64,000 nt of DNA from Antennarius striatus (lineage: Eukaryota > Chordata > Actinopteri > Lophiiformes > Antennariidae), in assembly GCF_040054535.1 (NCBI RefSeq), contig NC_090781.1, positions 9,551,982-9,615,981 of the forward strand. The letters run 5' to 3'. Under the pieces are notes generated by a model. The model saw nothing but the letters and a program-made list of their open reading frames with translations. It made no database searches and was not told the origin of the DNA. Positions 19,756-32,041 of this stretch are shown here, one piece after another (positions within the stretch are counted from its first letter, which is position 1; each line of letters opens with the position of its first letter). The position numbers and the translations under genes were made by a program.

Positions 19756-22444
19756 ATGGAGATACCATTTTTAATTATTGGTCTTATTATGTCTCTGTAT
19801 TATGGGGATGGACTGAAACAAAAGGCTCAATTGATACATAGTATCAGTAATGCAATCAACACTCGGGCCTCAACTGTAAAATGTAAACCCCAAGATACTG
19901 CTCGCCTGCCAGCATTTTCTATGGATGGAGACTTTGTGATTGGGGGTGTTTTCCCCATACACCTCTACAAACACACCCTGAGATATAACTACACCACTGT
20001 ACCTGAGCCATTAAAGTGTACTGGGAGGTTAGTAAAGAAGACGTGATTGTTACGAGAATATTAGACTTGAAATGATTTAAGTATGACATTTGGTTTTCAG
20101 TTAACTATGTGGTAAATATTTACCGATATAATACATATGTCAGCGGTTGTACAGTATGGATTAAATTGAATGTGTCATTTATTCTATTGCCTGTGTTCTA
20201 CACAAATAGTGAATTATCATTGTAATATCTAAGTTTAACAATTCATTGTCTTTGTGCAGCATTGACTCCCGTCATCTGCGTTTCTCACGTGCTATGATCT
20301 TTGCTATTGAGGAGATTAACAACAGTACAGAGCTTCTACCGGGTATCAAACTTGGTTATCAGATCCATGACTCCTGCACCTTTGCGCCAGTAACAGTGAG
20401 TGTGGCATTTCAGCTTTCAAATAGACTGGATCAGGCATTTCATACTGGAGATAACTGCTCTCAGTCTGGTATGGTGGTGGGTGTTGTTGGTGATTCTGGA
20501 TCTACGCTATCTATGAGCATGTCACGCATTATCGGGCCATTTAACCTACCTCAAGTAAGTATTTGAATTTCTGAAAAAAATATTTGTGAAATTATGGTCC
20601 ATCCTCTTAAAGAATCACAATTATGTGTTCATTCAGGTGAGCTATTTTTCCACTTGTGCGTGTTTGTCTGATAAGACAGAGTACCCAAATTTCTTCAGAA
20701 CAATTCCAAGTGACCAGTTCCAGGCTGACGCACTGGCCAAGCTTGTAAAACATTTTGGCTGGACATGGATAGGTTCAGTTCGATCAGATTCTGACTATGG
20801 CAACAATGGCATGGCATCTTTCCTGCTCACGGCACAGAAGGAGGGGATCTGTGTGGAATACTCTGAGTCTTTCCATCGGACACACCCACGCATCAAGATC
20901 CAGAGAGTAGCCAATGTTATCCGCAGGTGTCCATAACACAAATTGTATCATTGATAATGTGATACACACTGTGTATCAAAATATAATTTATCCCATGTTT
21001 TTGTAACAATGTTAATTCTTACCCTGGATTCCCATTCATTCCTAAACTGAGACATGCTGTATGTGAACATACACCCCTATTGATTAGATTTTGTTACATG
21101 GTTATTTTATTCTTTTTGATCTAATCCTTCAATGTTAACATTATCTGTTAGATTTTAGAATATGTAAGATATTAAAAGGTATATCCAAAGTAGGCATTCT
21201 GCCAATGAGGTATTCATAGATGGAATCACCTTTTTTTCTAGTAGCCAATGGAAACTTCTCAGGTACAAATTTTACAACGACTAAAATGCATTTTAATGTC
21301 TTCCCCAGATCAACAGCTACTGTTGTTGTTGCATTTATTACTTCTGCAGAACTGAGACTCCTTCTAGAGGAGCTGTCGCTTGAGGCCTCTCCACCCCGCC
21401 AGTGGGTAGGCACTGAGGCCTGGGTCACCAACCAGGACATGCTGAGGTTCAAGTCCTGTGCCGGAGCTATTGGATTTGGAATTGAGCAGTCAGTCATCCC
21501 AGGTTTTAGAGAATTCTTGCTGGATCTGTCTCCCACAAAAGTGGCTTCTTCCCCGGTGCTGACTGAGTACTGGGAGGATACATTCAGCTGCAGACTGGGA
21601 AAATGTGAGAGCTTTTTCGTGAACATTTACAGCCATCTTTTTTCCTATTATTATTATTGTGTTGATGGTCGATTTGTACAGTATAATTTTAAGTCAGATT
21701 GTTGCTCTCTGGCATTTGCTTGAGTATACTGTGTAATATTTTAACAATATTAATAGTAAGACTTTCAGCCTACATCAGTATTTCAGACTACAGAGATAAA
21801 ACAAGGGTGAGAAATTCCACTTAATTTTATCAGCTGCAGAATGTCTTTTTGACTTTAATTTCTGACAAATTATTCATTCTCAATGTATCAAAACAGCTGA
21901 AGTCATGTGTTTATTAGTAGAAATATGACCTTTTTTCTGTTGATTCGATTTGGGTAAACATAGATTAGTTATCTGTGATATGTATAAAACAAAAAAAATC
22001 ATAGTAAGTTTGAAAGAATGTGCAGCAAATCAAATGGGACAGAAAAAAATCCAAAGGATGTTACAGCAATATAGACATATGTTTTCATGCAAGATGTGGA
22101 GTAGGGTAAAACAAAGATGAAATCAATTACAAAACCTAAATTTTTATTGTCAAAGCTAAAATCATGGTCTGTCTCTTCGTGTTTTTAGCTGCCGCCACAG
22201 GCGAGAGTATGTGTGACGGAAGTGAATCCATAGAGGCACTCGATAACCCATACACTGACACATCTCAACTCCGAATCACCAACATGGTGTATAAGGCAGT
22301 TTATGCATTAGCACATGCCCTTCATAAAACTTTGTGCCAGGACAAAAATTCTGCATTTCAGTGCGACAAAGACAACAAAATATCGCCCAAAGAGGTTTGT
22401 GAAAATGCTGAAAAATGTCATTCTTGGTTTATATGTATATCATC

Positions 22445-22528
<84 letters not shown>

Positions 22529-25500
22529 GATGATATTTGATATTTTATATCATTTTCTTATATATATACAAAACATTATTTTCTGCCCTATAAGGTGCAC
22601 ATAATAAAAAAAAAACATTCAAATGGATTTCAAAAACTAGTAGCTGTAGTTGCACTGTCCGTCCACTAGCTAGAGAATTCATGACTGTGAGTATCTTTAG
22701 TCAGCTGGAACGGGGATTGTTATGCCAATGAGGCCATTCTGAGGCCCCGTCCACACGATAACACACATATCCGGAACGAAAACGCAACTTTTTAAAAACG
22801 CTGGCCGAGGTGAATTTTTTAAAAAACGCTGGGTTTGCGTTGTCCTGTGGACGGCGTATCCGCGACATTTTAAAAACGCTGACGTCTTGCCTGCGACGAG
22901 AACCGCTGTGACGTAATATTTTTGGGCCCCTATGTTGTGACAACAAAACACGGAGGATTCCTATTGGATAAAATTTGACTCAATACTGCCACCACATGGT
23001 TTGGCATGCTTATAGCTGTCTTCGAAAACGCACTGGTGCGTTTACGTGTGGACAGAGTTTTTTTAAAAACGCTGTCGTGTGGACAGGAATAGTTTTCGAT
23101 GCGTTTTTAAAAAGTTCCGTTTTTAAAAAAATCCGTTATTGTGTGGACGGGGCCTGAGCCTCATCAAGGAAACCTGATGACTTGATCACTTTGCCATTTT
23201 AGAAAGAAGTCAACAAGCATATTAAAAAACCTGACATTCAAAACTGGTTAAAGTCATTACGAGTGCACCACTCAATTCGAACAGGGTGGATTATTTCCTG
23301 ATCTGAAGTTCGAGGCAGATATTTAAGTCCCGATGTTCGCCTTCTTTTATTAATTAAATATTGTTTCAATCGAGTCGGAGGTGAGGTGCAGCTATTTGCT
23401 ACTGCACTCTGTGTCCTAAACAATTTTTAACCAGTTTTTAATGTCAGGCTGATAATTTACTGACAAATGTGACGCCGTGAATCTCACCGCACGTCCCTGC
23501 CAGACAGAATACACAAGCTTAAATGCGCCCCCCCACCCCCCGTAACGTGTTGTTTCAGGTATCAACTACATTTGCAAATCAATTGCAGCGCACCAGACAC
23601 ATTTGTCTAGCAGTGACTGCTCTTGAAATTTCAGAAAAGGCTGGAAGTTCAGCTTTGAGGGTCTTTCATTCACCTTTATGCCAGTTTCTTCGTGTGTTTC
23701 CGCAGACTAATAGAATGGACCGTCACTAGATACCAGATTACAGGACAATGGCATTTTTTAGACCAATTAAGTTTAAAGTGGGTTTTTTCCGGCACCACAG
23801 TAGTGGTGACATCAGTCAGTCAGTCAGTCAAACTTTATTAATAGAATTGTTGAAAGTTCCTTATGTTCTGCTACGGAATCGTAGCCAGGCACTGGTTCTC
23901 CCGAAGGCTGCTCTGCCTTCAAATAGCAGCTCAGTCAGAGCCGGGACTTTGGTAACGCCCCTTGACTACCATTGTTAGGGGGCGTAGGCCCGAGTAACCT
24001 GTGAGGGTGCTCCTCTGGTGGCGTGGCGCACTGCCGGCCAGACTGCCGGCTTTTTTTCAGCGATCATGTTTTTAACCAATATTAATATGAATATTAATCC
24101 ATATATAAGGCACATTGGTTTATAAGGCCCACTACGGGATAATGAGAAAATTATAGGCTTTTAGGTGTGCCTTATAGTGCGGAAAATACTGTATATAACA
24201 TATATATCATCTTGATAATTGGCCAGTCCTAAATTGACTGTAGCTATGAGTGTGTGCGTGTTTGCGTGTTTCTGTGCGGCTCCGTGGTGCACTGCCATCA
24301 TGCCCGGAGTTTCCCCCCTCACGCCCTGAGTAAGCTGGGATAGGCCCCCCATGACCCGCCACAGCGGGTCACGGGGGGCTGAGGATGAATTAATGAATAT
24401 GTATTCTAATTCTTAGCTTGTCTTCACAGGTCCTTACTCATTTGAAAAATGTCAGTTTTGTACAAAATGGGTATGGTGTATCATTTGATGCAAATGGAGA
24501 TCCTGTGGCCAAATATGAGCTGGTCAACTGGCAAAAAAGTCAGAGTGGCAACATTGAGATGGTGACAGTAGGATACTATGATGCATCGTTTCCAGTGGGT
24601 CAGGAGTTCCAAATTAACAGGAAACTCGTGTTCATGGATGGTGTCAATGAAGTAAGGACGCAAATCAAATAGACCTATTCAGATGACAGATGTTTATTTG
24701 CTTTTTTTGTGCTTTGTGCTTTGTGCTAAAATCTATTGCATGTTATCTTGTTCTAAGGAGAGGGATCCCTTAACTTCTCTCAATGGTTTCTTTATGACCT
24801 GTTTGGGCTTTTATGACGTTTATTCCCACTCAGTTTGAGGATCTAAGGGTAGAGCATGTTACTGTACACAGATTCTAAAACTCTGAGGCAAATTTTCATT
24901 TGTTAATTCGGATTATAGAAATACAAATTGATTCATTGACTGATCAACTGATCGGTTGATTGATTGAACGAACTTGGCATCCAAATTTCAGAAACTGACT
25001 TCACAGGGCTGATACTAATAAATTATACAAATTTCTTTAAATATTACCATGATTTTAGCATAGAAGTCCCATTTTGAGAATACAAATTTATTTTCGTCAT
25101 ACCATTTATTTGTTTGACACCTCTCTTGACACTCAAGGTCGTCTTACAGCACAGATGAAAACAACGACAATGAAGACATATGAAAAGACATAAAAAAGAG
25201 GGACATGCTACACAGAATAAAACATCATGGGAATTTTAGGTCAGAGAGAGTAGGCCTGTGTGAACAGGCATGTTTTGAGTTTAGATTTGAAGTGTGAGAT
25301 AAAGTCAGTGTTTCAAAAGTCAGAGGAGAGCAAGTTCCAAATCTGAGGAGCAGAGTGACTGAAGGCCATGCTCCTCAAGATGAGCAAGCGACAGGGGGGA
25401 CAGTGAGCTGGAGAGAGAAAAAGAAGCAAAGGGGGCAGTTAGATATTGTGACCTGGAGGTCAGAGGTAGGGAGGGGTGAGTAAGTGGAGGTCTTGAAAGA

Positions 25501-26910
25501 CAGGAAAAGTACCTTCACTGACCATGAGCAGTGGAATAACAAAACATTTGTCCCTGAACAAGTAGTGTTTTTAAAAAGTCCTCCTGAAGTATAATTCTTC
25601 TGTCAAATATTTGATGCACTTTCTAAAAAAGCAATTAATAATTTTGTCTCTCTAGAATTATATTGCAAGATATTTAATAGATCTTTATAAATATCAAAAT
25701 AATTTCAAAACAAATAGTGGCATATACGTTTTGTTTGCATACAACATTACTATCCCAATTGTATATTCTTTCATTTATTTATATGCCTGGATCCAAAGGT
25801 CCTGAAGTCAGTGTGTAGTGACAGATGTCCTCCAGGAACTTGGAAAGTGTTGCAGAAACAAAAACCTGTCTGCTGCTATGACTGCATACCATGTCCTGAG
25901 GGGAAGATTAGCAATGTTACAGGTAATTTATTCAATGTTGCATACCTACAATTTCCAATAAGCCTACATATGATTTGCTTAAATTCCCTATTCCTTTTTT
26001 CTTAGATGCTCCCGATTGTCTCCCATGCCCCCTGGAGTACTGGCCTAATGCAGAAAGAGATACATGTTTTCTTAAGTCTGTGGAGTTTCTTTCATATGAC
26101 GAGGTCTTAGGAATCATCCTAGCAGCATTCTCAGTTGGTGGTGCCTGTCTCACCATTATGACTGCAGTTGTGTTCTTTCAACATAGAACATCCCCAATTG
26201 TCAGGGCCAACAACTCTGAGCTGAGCTTCCTGCTGCTCTTCTCCCTGACTCTATGTTTCTTGAGTTCATTGACATTCATTGGAGCTCCCTCTGACTGGTC
26301 CTGCATGCTGCGCCACACAGCCTTTGGAATCACGTTTGTGCTCTGCATCTCTTGTGTTTTAGGGAAAACAATTGTAGTGTTAATGGCCTTCAAGGCCACC
26401 TTCCCAGGAAACAATGTCACGAAATGGTTTGGTCCAACACAGCAGAGAATGACTGTCGCCTCTGTCACATTCATACAAGTATTAATATGTACCATTTGGT
26501 TGGTTGTTAGTCCCCCGTTTCCGATCAAAAACTTAACCATAAATAAGAAAAAAATCATTCTTGAGTGTGCTTTAGGATCAGCCATTGGATTCTGGGCTGT
26601 ACTCGGGTACATTGGCCTTCTTGCTGTCTTTTGTTTGGTGTTTGCTATCCTAGCTCGGAACCTACCTGACAGTTTTAATGAAGCCAAACTCATAACCTTC
26701 AGCATGTTGATATTCTGTGCAGTCTGGATCACCTTTATCCCAGCATATATCAGCTCTCCTGGGAAGTTTACCGTGGCCGTAGAGATATTTGCCATTCTGG
26801 CCTCCAGTTTTGGATTAATATTCTGCATTTTCACTCCAAAATGTTTCATCATATTGTTTAAGCCAGAGAAAAACACCAAGAAACATTTAATGAACAAAAA
26901 TGAATCCTAA
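19756..26910 (+). CDS. OlfC/V2R-like class C GPCR, gene 2, intact, 8 exons
   Basis: Exons: 19756-20027, 20260-20554, 20637-20926, 21309-21604, 22189-22394, 24430-24651, 25799-25922, 26006-26910; 869 codons, no stops, phases as in gene 1. The ATG follows the block shared with genes 4 and 5. Signal peptide about residues 1-17; Venus-flytrap domain to exon 6; cysteine-rich linker in exon 7 and early exon 8; seven helices from about residue 602; tail [13 protein letters not shown]. Pocket residues by alignment to the calcium-sensing receptor are S172, T195, D215, Y243 and E322, all conserved types. The exon 7 acceptor is AAAG rather than CAG or TAG, a weak site. Intron 5 holds a TA tract and a 1.6 kb TIR element; intron 6 (24652-25798) has a G-rich stretch at about 25085-25560 resembling a common fish repeat. 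Closest relatives in the window are genes 4 and 5. Probable role: amino-acid odour receptor. Confidence 0.92.
22448..22525. repeat. (TA)n microsatellite in intron 5 of gene 2
   Basis: About 78 bp of pure TA repeat just after exon 5. Confidence 0.95.
22565..24195 (+). mobile_element. TIR DNA transposon copy B, in intron 5 of gene 2
   Basis: Ends are inverted: tattttctgccctataaggt on the left and ccttatagtgcggaaaatac on the right. It aligns with copy A (14490-15446 plus 18802-19114) but lacks the TTAA transposon and instead carries its own insertion at 22744-23153. No transposase frame. The terminal sequence belongs to a widespread vertebrate non-autonomous family; I do not assign a superfamily. 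Confidence 0.75.
22744..23153. mobile_element. Nested MITE with gccccgtccacac termini
   Basis: About 410 bp bounded by gccccgtccacac and gtgtggacggggc, an inverted repeat, with further internal symmetry ('tttttaaaaacgct'). Flanks show ctgag before (22739-22743) and after (23154-23158). Copy A has an uninterrupted 'gccattctgagcctcatc' at the same site, so the insertion is recent relative to the duplication of the host element. Confidence 0.8.
24210..24395 (+). mobile_element. 3' part of a teleost interspersed repeat
   Basis: 'aattgactgtagctatgagtg', 'gcccggagtttccccc', 'gggataggcccccc', ending at a (aatg)n-like tail. Same family as 27839-28192, 44770-45022 and 54430-54765. It lies 35 bp upstream of exon 6 of gene 2. 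Confidence 0.7.
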
Positions 26911-27838
26911 CACAGTGAGATTTTTTCACATATTCAAGATACCTGAATTCCCAGATTTAAAGGCTCTTTTTTAAATATGTTATTACCTGATCACTGTAGT
27001 AAGGATTCTCATGGGTTTGTTCAGACCTGCTTTCTACTCTGTAGGGTAACAATAAAAATAGTGAAACTGTGAATAAGCATGTAGCAACGTCTCATTGACA
27101 AGTATGATGAATGATACAAACTAAATGTAATGAATAGTAATGAAACAGGAGAGACCAGTTTGCAACCCTCCTGTAGTAGACTACACAATAATAGAAGGGT
27201 TAAATGTCAAGAGACATTTAAGTGCTTTGAGATGTCTGTAGACGTGATGAAGCGGTTTACAAATAAAAGTTGATTGATTATTTTGGCATTGTCATCACTT
27301 TAGCTTAATTGAACTGAAACATTAGTTTTAACATCTTTTGATCTATAAATTATGCAAAATACCTGACTGCTAATTTACAATTTTCACAAATATAGTTGTA
27401 ATTACAAAACTGATTTTTACGGCATGCTTTCACAGTTAAGTTTGTTTAGTTTCCAGTGGTATCTTTTATGTTGCTTGGTCCATATCAGGATCTGATTGAT
27501 AGTTTATGTATGAGCCCAAAATAACAGCACCAATTTGTCAAACAGTGTCCATTCAAAATAATACTGTACTCTGTTACACTCTATGCTGAGCTGCTTGCAT
27601 CACAATTAAACTAAACTGTACAGCATACAAAGCATAGTGCACCTTCAAAATAATTAGAATCAAATGTAGTGAGTGTGAATTAAATAAAATGATAAATTAT
27701 CTCTATTTTCCCAAGTAAAAGCTGCTTATAAATTAATATGAGTGGACTGAATAAGCTGGAAAAAGATCTATTTTTTCGATACATTTCATGCTCCACTAAT
27801 TTAATTCAATGCTTAATAAAGTCTAATTTCTTGACTTT
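26911..27838. other. 3' flank of gene 2
   Basis: Presumed 3' UTR; candidate poly(A) signals 'aacaataaaa' near 27050 and 'acaaataaaag' near 27261. No other feature seen. Confidence 0.4.
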
Positions 27839-28192
27839 AGGCGGCACAGTGGCGCAGTAGTTAGTGCTGTCGCCTCACAACACGGCGTACCCGGATTCGA
27901 GTCCCGCTCTGTGCGGAGTTCGCATGCTCTCCCTGTGTCTGCGTGGGTTCTCTCCAGGTTCTCCGGTTTCCTCCCACCTCCAAAAGCATGCGCTTCAGGT
28001 TGATTGGCCATTCCAAATTGCCCGTAGGAATGAGTGTGTGTGTGCATGGTTGTATGTCTTTGTATGTGGCTCCGCAGTGCACTGGCGTCTTGCCCGGAGT
28101 GTCCCCCGCCTCTCGCCCCATGCCGCCGAGATAGGCTCCGGCTCCCCGTGACCCGCTGCGGCGGATGCAGCGGTGGTAATCTGAAGATGACT
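27839..28192 (+). mobile_element. Teleost interspersed repeat, nearly complete
   Basis: Starts gcggcacagtggcgcagtag and continues 'gttagtgctgtcgcctcac', 'ttcgagtcccgctctgtgc', 'cgtgggttctctccag', 'tgattggccattccaaattg', 'tgcccggagtgtccccc' and 'gataggctccgg'. This very common fish repeat has a tRNA-like head. Other copies in the window are listed separately. Confidence 0.85.
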
Positions 28193-28443
28193 GACCTCTT
28201 GCTGAATCAAAATTTGCTGAGTTTTTCCTTAGGCTAGTACCTCTTAAAACCAGATTAACAGCTACAATTGCAACTACCACTTCAGTTGATATTTTTGGGC
28301 TGCATGGTCAACGGCTTGGGACAGAGAAGGGTATATCTGCTTCATTTTATTATTTTATTAACCCCTGAAGGGAAATTAAGACTCCACGCTACACACAGGT
28401 TAGTAGTTACATGCATCTATATAGTGTGTACAGGCCTGGAACA

Positions 28444-28446
<3 letters not shown>

Positions 28447-28510
<64 letters not shown>
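28447..28510. repeat. (CA)n microsatellite at the outer end of inverted-repeat arm 1
   Basis: About 64 bp of CA dinucleotides. The matching (GT)n at 37461-37510 sits at the outer end of the other arm. Confidence 0.95.
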
Positions 28511-28512
<2 letters not shown>

Positions 28513-29012
28513 TGCCACCCCAAGAATAAGAGAAATATGGATAGAGAAAGATAAAACCGAGGATGACGTGCCAACAGGAAAGCCAAAGAGGCCATAAACT
28601 TCATTTGGTCTGATGGGTGTTGAGTGATTGTGACATGGCATGTGATATCTTAATCTATGGGGTATTAATGTTATGTTTTACGAACTGTCCGCACGAGGCT
28701 AAATCCTCTTGCCATGTTTGCCTTATCCATGGTCCTAACAACTTAGTTGTCAGCACACAAAAAAGGATGATTAGACCGATAGTCGAACCGCGGATTTAGG
28801 AGACACGATGTGGTTTTAATTATCTTGGGGTCTTGTTCATGAGTGAAGGAAGGATGGAATGTGAGATTGACATATGGATTGGTGCATCTTCCACAGTGAT
28901 GCAGTTGCGATGTAGGTCTGTCGTGGTGAAGAAGGAGCTGAGTCATAAGACGAAGCTATCTATTTAATGTTGTATTTCTTTTTAAGTTTGTTATAAATAT
29001 GAATATAAGGTG
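28505..29012 (+). repeat. Inverted-repeat arm 1
   Basis: Reads almost identically to the reverse complement of 36925-37462 (shared: 'cttgccaccccaagaataag', 'ccataaacttcatttggtct', 'catggcatgtgatatcttaa', 'gaaggaaggatggaatgtg', 'aagtttgttataaatatg'). Its inner half contains a fragment of the LINE family at 35313-36425. Arm 2 has a 19-bp duplication that this arm lacks. Confidence 0.85.
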
Positions 29013-29014
29013 TT

Positions 29015-29282
29015 TGAACACACACACACGCAAGGGGCTTGTGGGCATGCAGGTCAGGGGGAGGTAGAGTGGAGGGCAGCTCTGTCGTGGTGCGCCTTCA
29101 GTCAGCCACTTGTAAAGGGATTGCGCCTTACTCAAGGGTGCCTTGGCAGTGCTCTGGAGGTGAGCTGACACCTCCCACTATCAGCTCACACTCCGTTTTT
29201 TTTTTTTTTTTGGCGGCCAATCTCAGAACATGGGACGACCCGCTCTACCGCCCGCTTTGCCACTAAGCCACTGACGCCCCAT
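29015..29282 (-). mobile_element. tRNA-headed SINE, antisense, internally altered
   Basis: Contains 'aggtgagctgacacctccca', 'ttactcaagggtgccttggc' and 'ctaagccactgacgcccc' of the family at 1625-2052. The head is interrupted by a poly(T) run at about 29196-29211. Confidence 0.7.
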
Positions 29283-30449
29283 TTTAATTTTTTTTAATTT
29301 TAATTCTAATTTATTTATTTTTTTTAATCTAACTTTCAAATAGAGCTTAGCATGATTCACATGAAACTAAATTCCTGATAAGGTTGAAATATTTGTGGAA
29401 ATGCGGCAAACTGCAGCTGAAATCATACCTGGACACACAGTTAACGCCCACCAAGTACAACTAATGATTTTGGGTAGAGACTGGCCTGGAATAAACCACA
29501 TAATGAGACAATGTACACAGGTGTATTTATACCCTGTAAGACGGTATGGTATGTGTCCTGTGCGAAGTTGCTTCATCTGACACTTTGCCTGGGGAGGAGG
29601 AACACGTCTCCCCAATTGCCCTCTGGAGAAGGATTTCTGCTGCCAGAGTGATGATGTCCTACACTTTGTCTCAGATCTAGTAATGAAAATCAGTGGTCAA
29701 CTGATGTGCCCTGACACCACACATGTAACAATGCACCATTCAGATACACACCATATTGAGTAAATAATGACACTCATGCCAGGACACAACACATACAATT
29801 GCTGATCCCCAAAAGCTATTGGAAAATTATATCCTATGAAAAACATAAGAGTAGAAAGTCTGAAAGCTGATAAATAAATGTTTAGGGTTACTAAATTCTG
29901 TTAAAAAAGTCTGATTCATGCTTTGGAAATAATATCATTGTATCTTAACTCTTACTTGGAATCTTTCTGTTTGATCTGTAAAGTCAGCAGGATTTCGTCC
30001 ATGTGACACTGACCTCTAAATTAACAAATAAAGTGTGAAGTAAATTATGACAAAATTGACTTTTTTTGTTTTTGTTTTGTTTTTTTGTCTGCATGCATTC
30101 TTATAGTTTAACCCAATAAAATGGGGTCAACTTTTTATGAGACCAATGCTTGTTTTAGCCTTGCAGCAAACTCTTTTATATATTCTAATGCCTGCATGTG
30201 GCCATCACCGGTCCTCTCTGGGAACAAAGTTGTTCGTCTTTATAGGAATTTCCCATTGTGAGCCAGAGAGGGAAGTCCTGCACCTTTCTGTGTTAGTAAG
30301 GAAACCAGACAGAGAGAGAAAACACAAACAGGGTAGTGGATAGACAGGCAGTGCTGTTAGAGAGGAAGAGATTTAAGCTGTTTCATCATTTCTCACAACT
30401 GATACCGTAATACCAATGTTATATCATCATACAAAGTCTGCTAACCAAG
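29283..30449. other. Intergenic DNA and possible 5' region of the 30450 reading frame
   Basis: No exon or named repeat. A purine-rich stretch at 30290-30375 directly precedes the reading frame and could be its 5' UTR. Confidence 0.35.
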
Positions 30450-30911
30450 ATGAATCTGCTGAGCTGGTCACTTAACGCGATCGACAGAATTTTTTCCACC
30501 AGACCTAGCGGAACTGGTGAACGCCATTGTCCAGATGGGACTTTTTTGGCTGGCTACATGCTAGACAGCTGGGATACTTTCAAAACTATGTGTCTGGCCC
30601 CACTGGATGTGGAAGACATCGAGGATGTGTACATCTTCACTTTCATGACAATCGAGATAACAGCACTGGGGTTTGGTGTTTTCATGCTGCACCGCAAGCT
30701 GATAAAAATGGGACTACAACAGACCAAAGCACAAGAGCATTCTGACCGAGCAGCAGAGGCAACGGCCAGGGTGTATAAGGAGGCTATGGCCATCATGCTG
30801 AATGAAGCCATAGCCAGGATGAGTGACCGGCATGAGGAGTCCAATGCTCGGCTCAAGGAGGATATCACCCAAAAGCTGGAGAAATGGGGATGTGAAGGCC
30901 AGAAACCGTGA
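30450..30911 (+). CDS. Unrecognised intronless 153-aa single-pass membrane protein candidate
   Basis: I do not recognise this protein. The ATG sits in a good initiation context (accaagATGa). Residues 1-59 are mixed, with two cysteines (27 and 48) and an acidic stretch (VEDIEDV, 54-60); residues 60-80 form one hydrophobic segment (FTFMTIEITALGFGVFML); residues 83-90 are basic, and 90-146 form a long charged, Ala-rich helix likely to be a coiled coil. Codon choice favours G/C at third positions, unlike the AT-rich flanks, which supports real coding. It is intronless, so it could be a retrogene, a single-exon gene or part of a mobile element. It lies between inverted-repeat arms and upstream of pseudogene 3. 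No poly(A) tract or target duplication is obvious around it. Confidence 0.45.
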   Translation: MNLLSWSLNAIDRIFSTRPSGTGERHCPDGTFLAGYMLDSWDTFKTMCLAPLDVEDIEDVYIFTFMTIEITALGFGVFMLHRKLIKMGLQQTKAQEHSDRAAEATARVYKEAMAIMLNEAIARMSDRHEESNARLKEDITQKLEKWGCEGQKP

Positions 30912-31789
30912 TGCTGACGCCAGTGATTAGGAGTGTGGAAGGCACAGCAAGCAACATCAACTCAGCCACACAAAGCAAGACATTCCAACGGTGCTTAAAT
31001 CATACAATTGACCAGAAACAACCCTTGAAAGGAATAACAAAATGAACATCAACAAAATTCGGACTCTTCTCAAGAACTGACAAAGACGTGTGCAAAGATG
31101 CACGCCTATTGGACTAAATGGATGGATTAAAACAACAATGTACCAGAATAAAATAATTGAAATTGATTTGTGACATGCAAAGTATGAATTGGTTGACAAT
31201 GTGCTGCAATGAGAGAGATGTTGTTGATTTAGGGGATGGGTACCTCACAAGCCAATGGCTTCTACCCGTCAACCCTTTTTATTTTCTTTTTTTTTTCTAT
31301 TGTTGCTGATGTCTCAACACTGATGAAAGTAAAATATGTTGTAATAACATGTCTGGAAAGAAGAAAATAAACTGAATAAATAAATAGAACACCAGATTAG
31401 TGGAGGTCTTGAAAGTATAGAGTAGGTCACCAGAGGAAAACAGTGCAGAAGGAGGATAGAGGGCCTCAGATAGGTTTGAAGTTTGAAGAGAGAGTCATCA
31501 CATACTAACGGGACCCAACGGTTCTCAACATTTGGACTCAACAGAAGCCGGTAGGCCCTGAACCAACATGCATGTGTGATGAAACCAATGCCCAGAGAGG
31601 CTACCATAACCCAGCAGGGCAACGCTAGCCGAGTACACCCAACCCCAACAGCCAGGAGCATCCAGAAGCCATCACCTTTTTGTTTGTATTGATATTTTTA
31701 CAAAAGACAATGAAACCATAGTATTTTAATATAATTTCAAATGCAGTAAAATCAAAAATATCATCCCCTAACAATCTCCTAATAAGAAA
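30912..31789. other. Intergenic DNA
   Basis: No exon. The 31380-31670 stretch is less AT-rich and may be an old repeat, but I cannot name it. Confidence 0.35.
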
Positions 31790-32041
31790 TGAAATCACAT
31801 AAGCAACCTACTAATATATGTATCATTTGAATGTGTTATCAAATAAAATACAGCACAAAGTACACAGGTAAAGCAAAAAGTAAGAAAGGACACAATTCTC
31901 AACAGGTCTTAACAAATGATAATCAAAGTCCAATGGGTATTCCCTCTTTAATGTACACGAATATTAAGCACAATAGATTGCTGGAGTAGTTGTCTTAAAA
32001 CCTATATCAATAATGAAAACATAAATGTAGACAATTTAGAG
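31790..32041 (+). promoter_or_regulatory. Eroded promoter of pseudogene 3
   Basis: Aligns with the upstream region of gene 2 ('cataagcaacctactaatat', 'aacaaatgataatcaaag' at 31911-31930, 'gttgtcttaaaacctatat' at about 31988) and ends with a shortened pre-ATG block 'aaatgtagacaatttagag'. The 'cacatgaagtatattc' part of the block is lost. Confidence 0.5.

Noticed and set aside
22164..22530. Longer gene 2 exon 5 running into Ile-Tyr repeats
   Set aside because: The exon ends at the GT after 22394, at the same length (206 bp) as in genes 1, 4 and 5; the extension is intron plus TA microsatellite.
26178..26897. 239-codon minus-strand frame in exon 8 of gene 2
   Set aside because: Shadow of the conserved seven-helix exon; analogous shadows appear opposite exon 8 of genes 1 and 4.
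27841..27910. tRNA-like start of the interspersed repeat as an RNA gene
   Set aside because: Recurs with a shared long body at four other places; it is a dispersed repeat.
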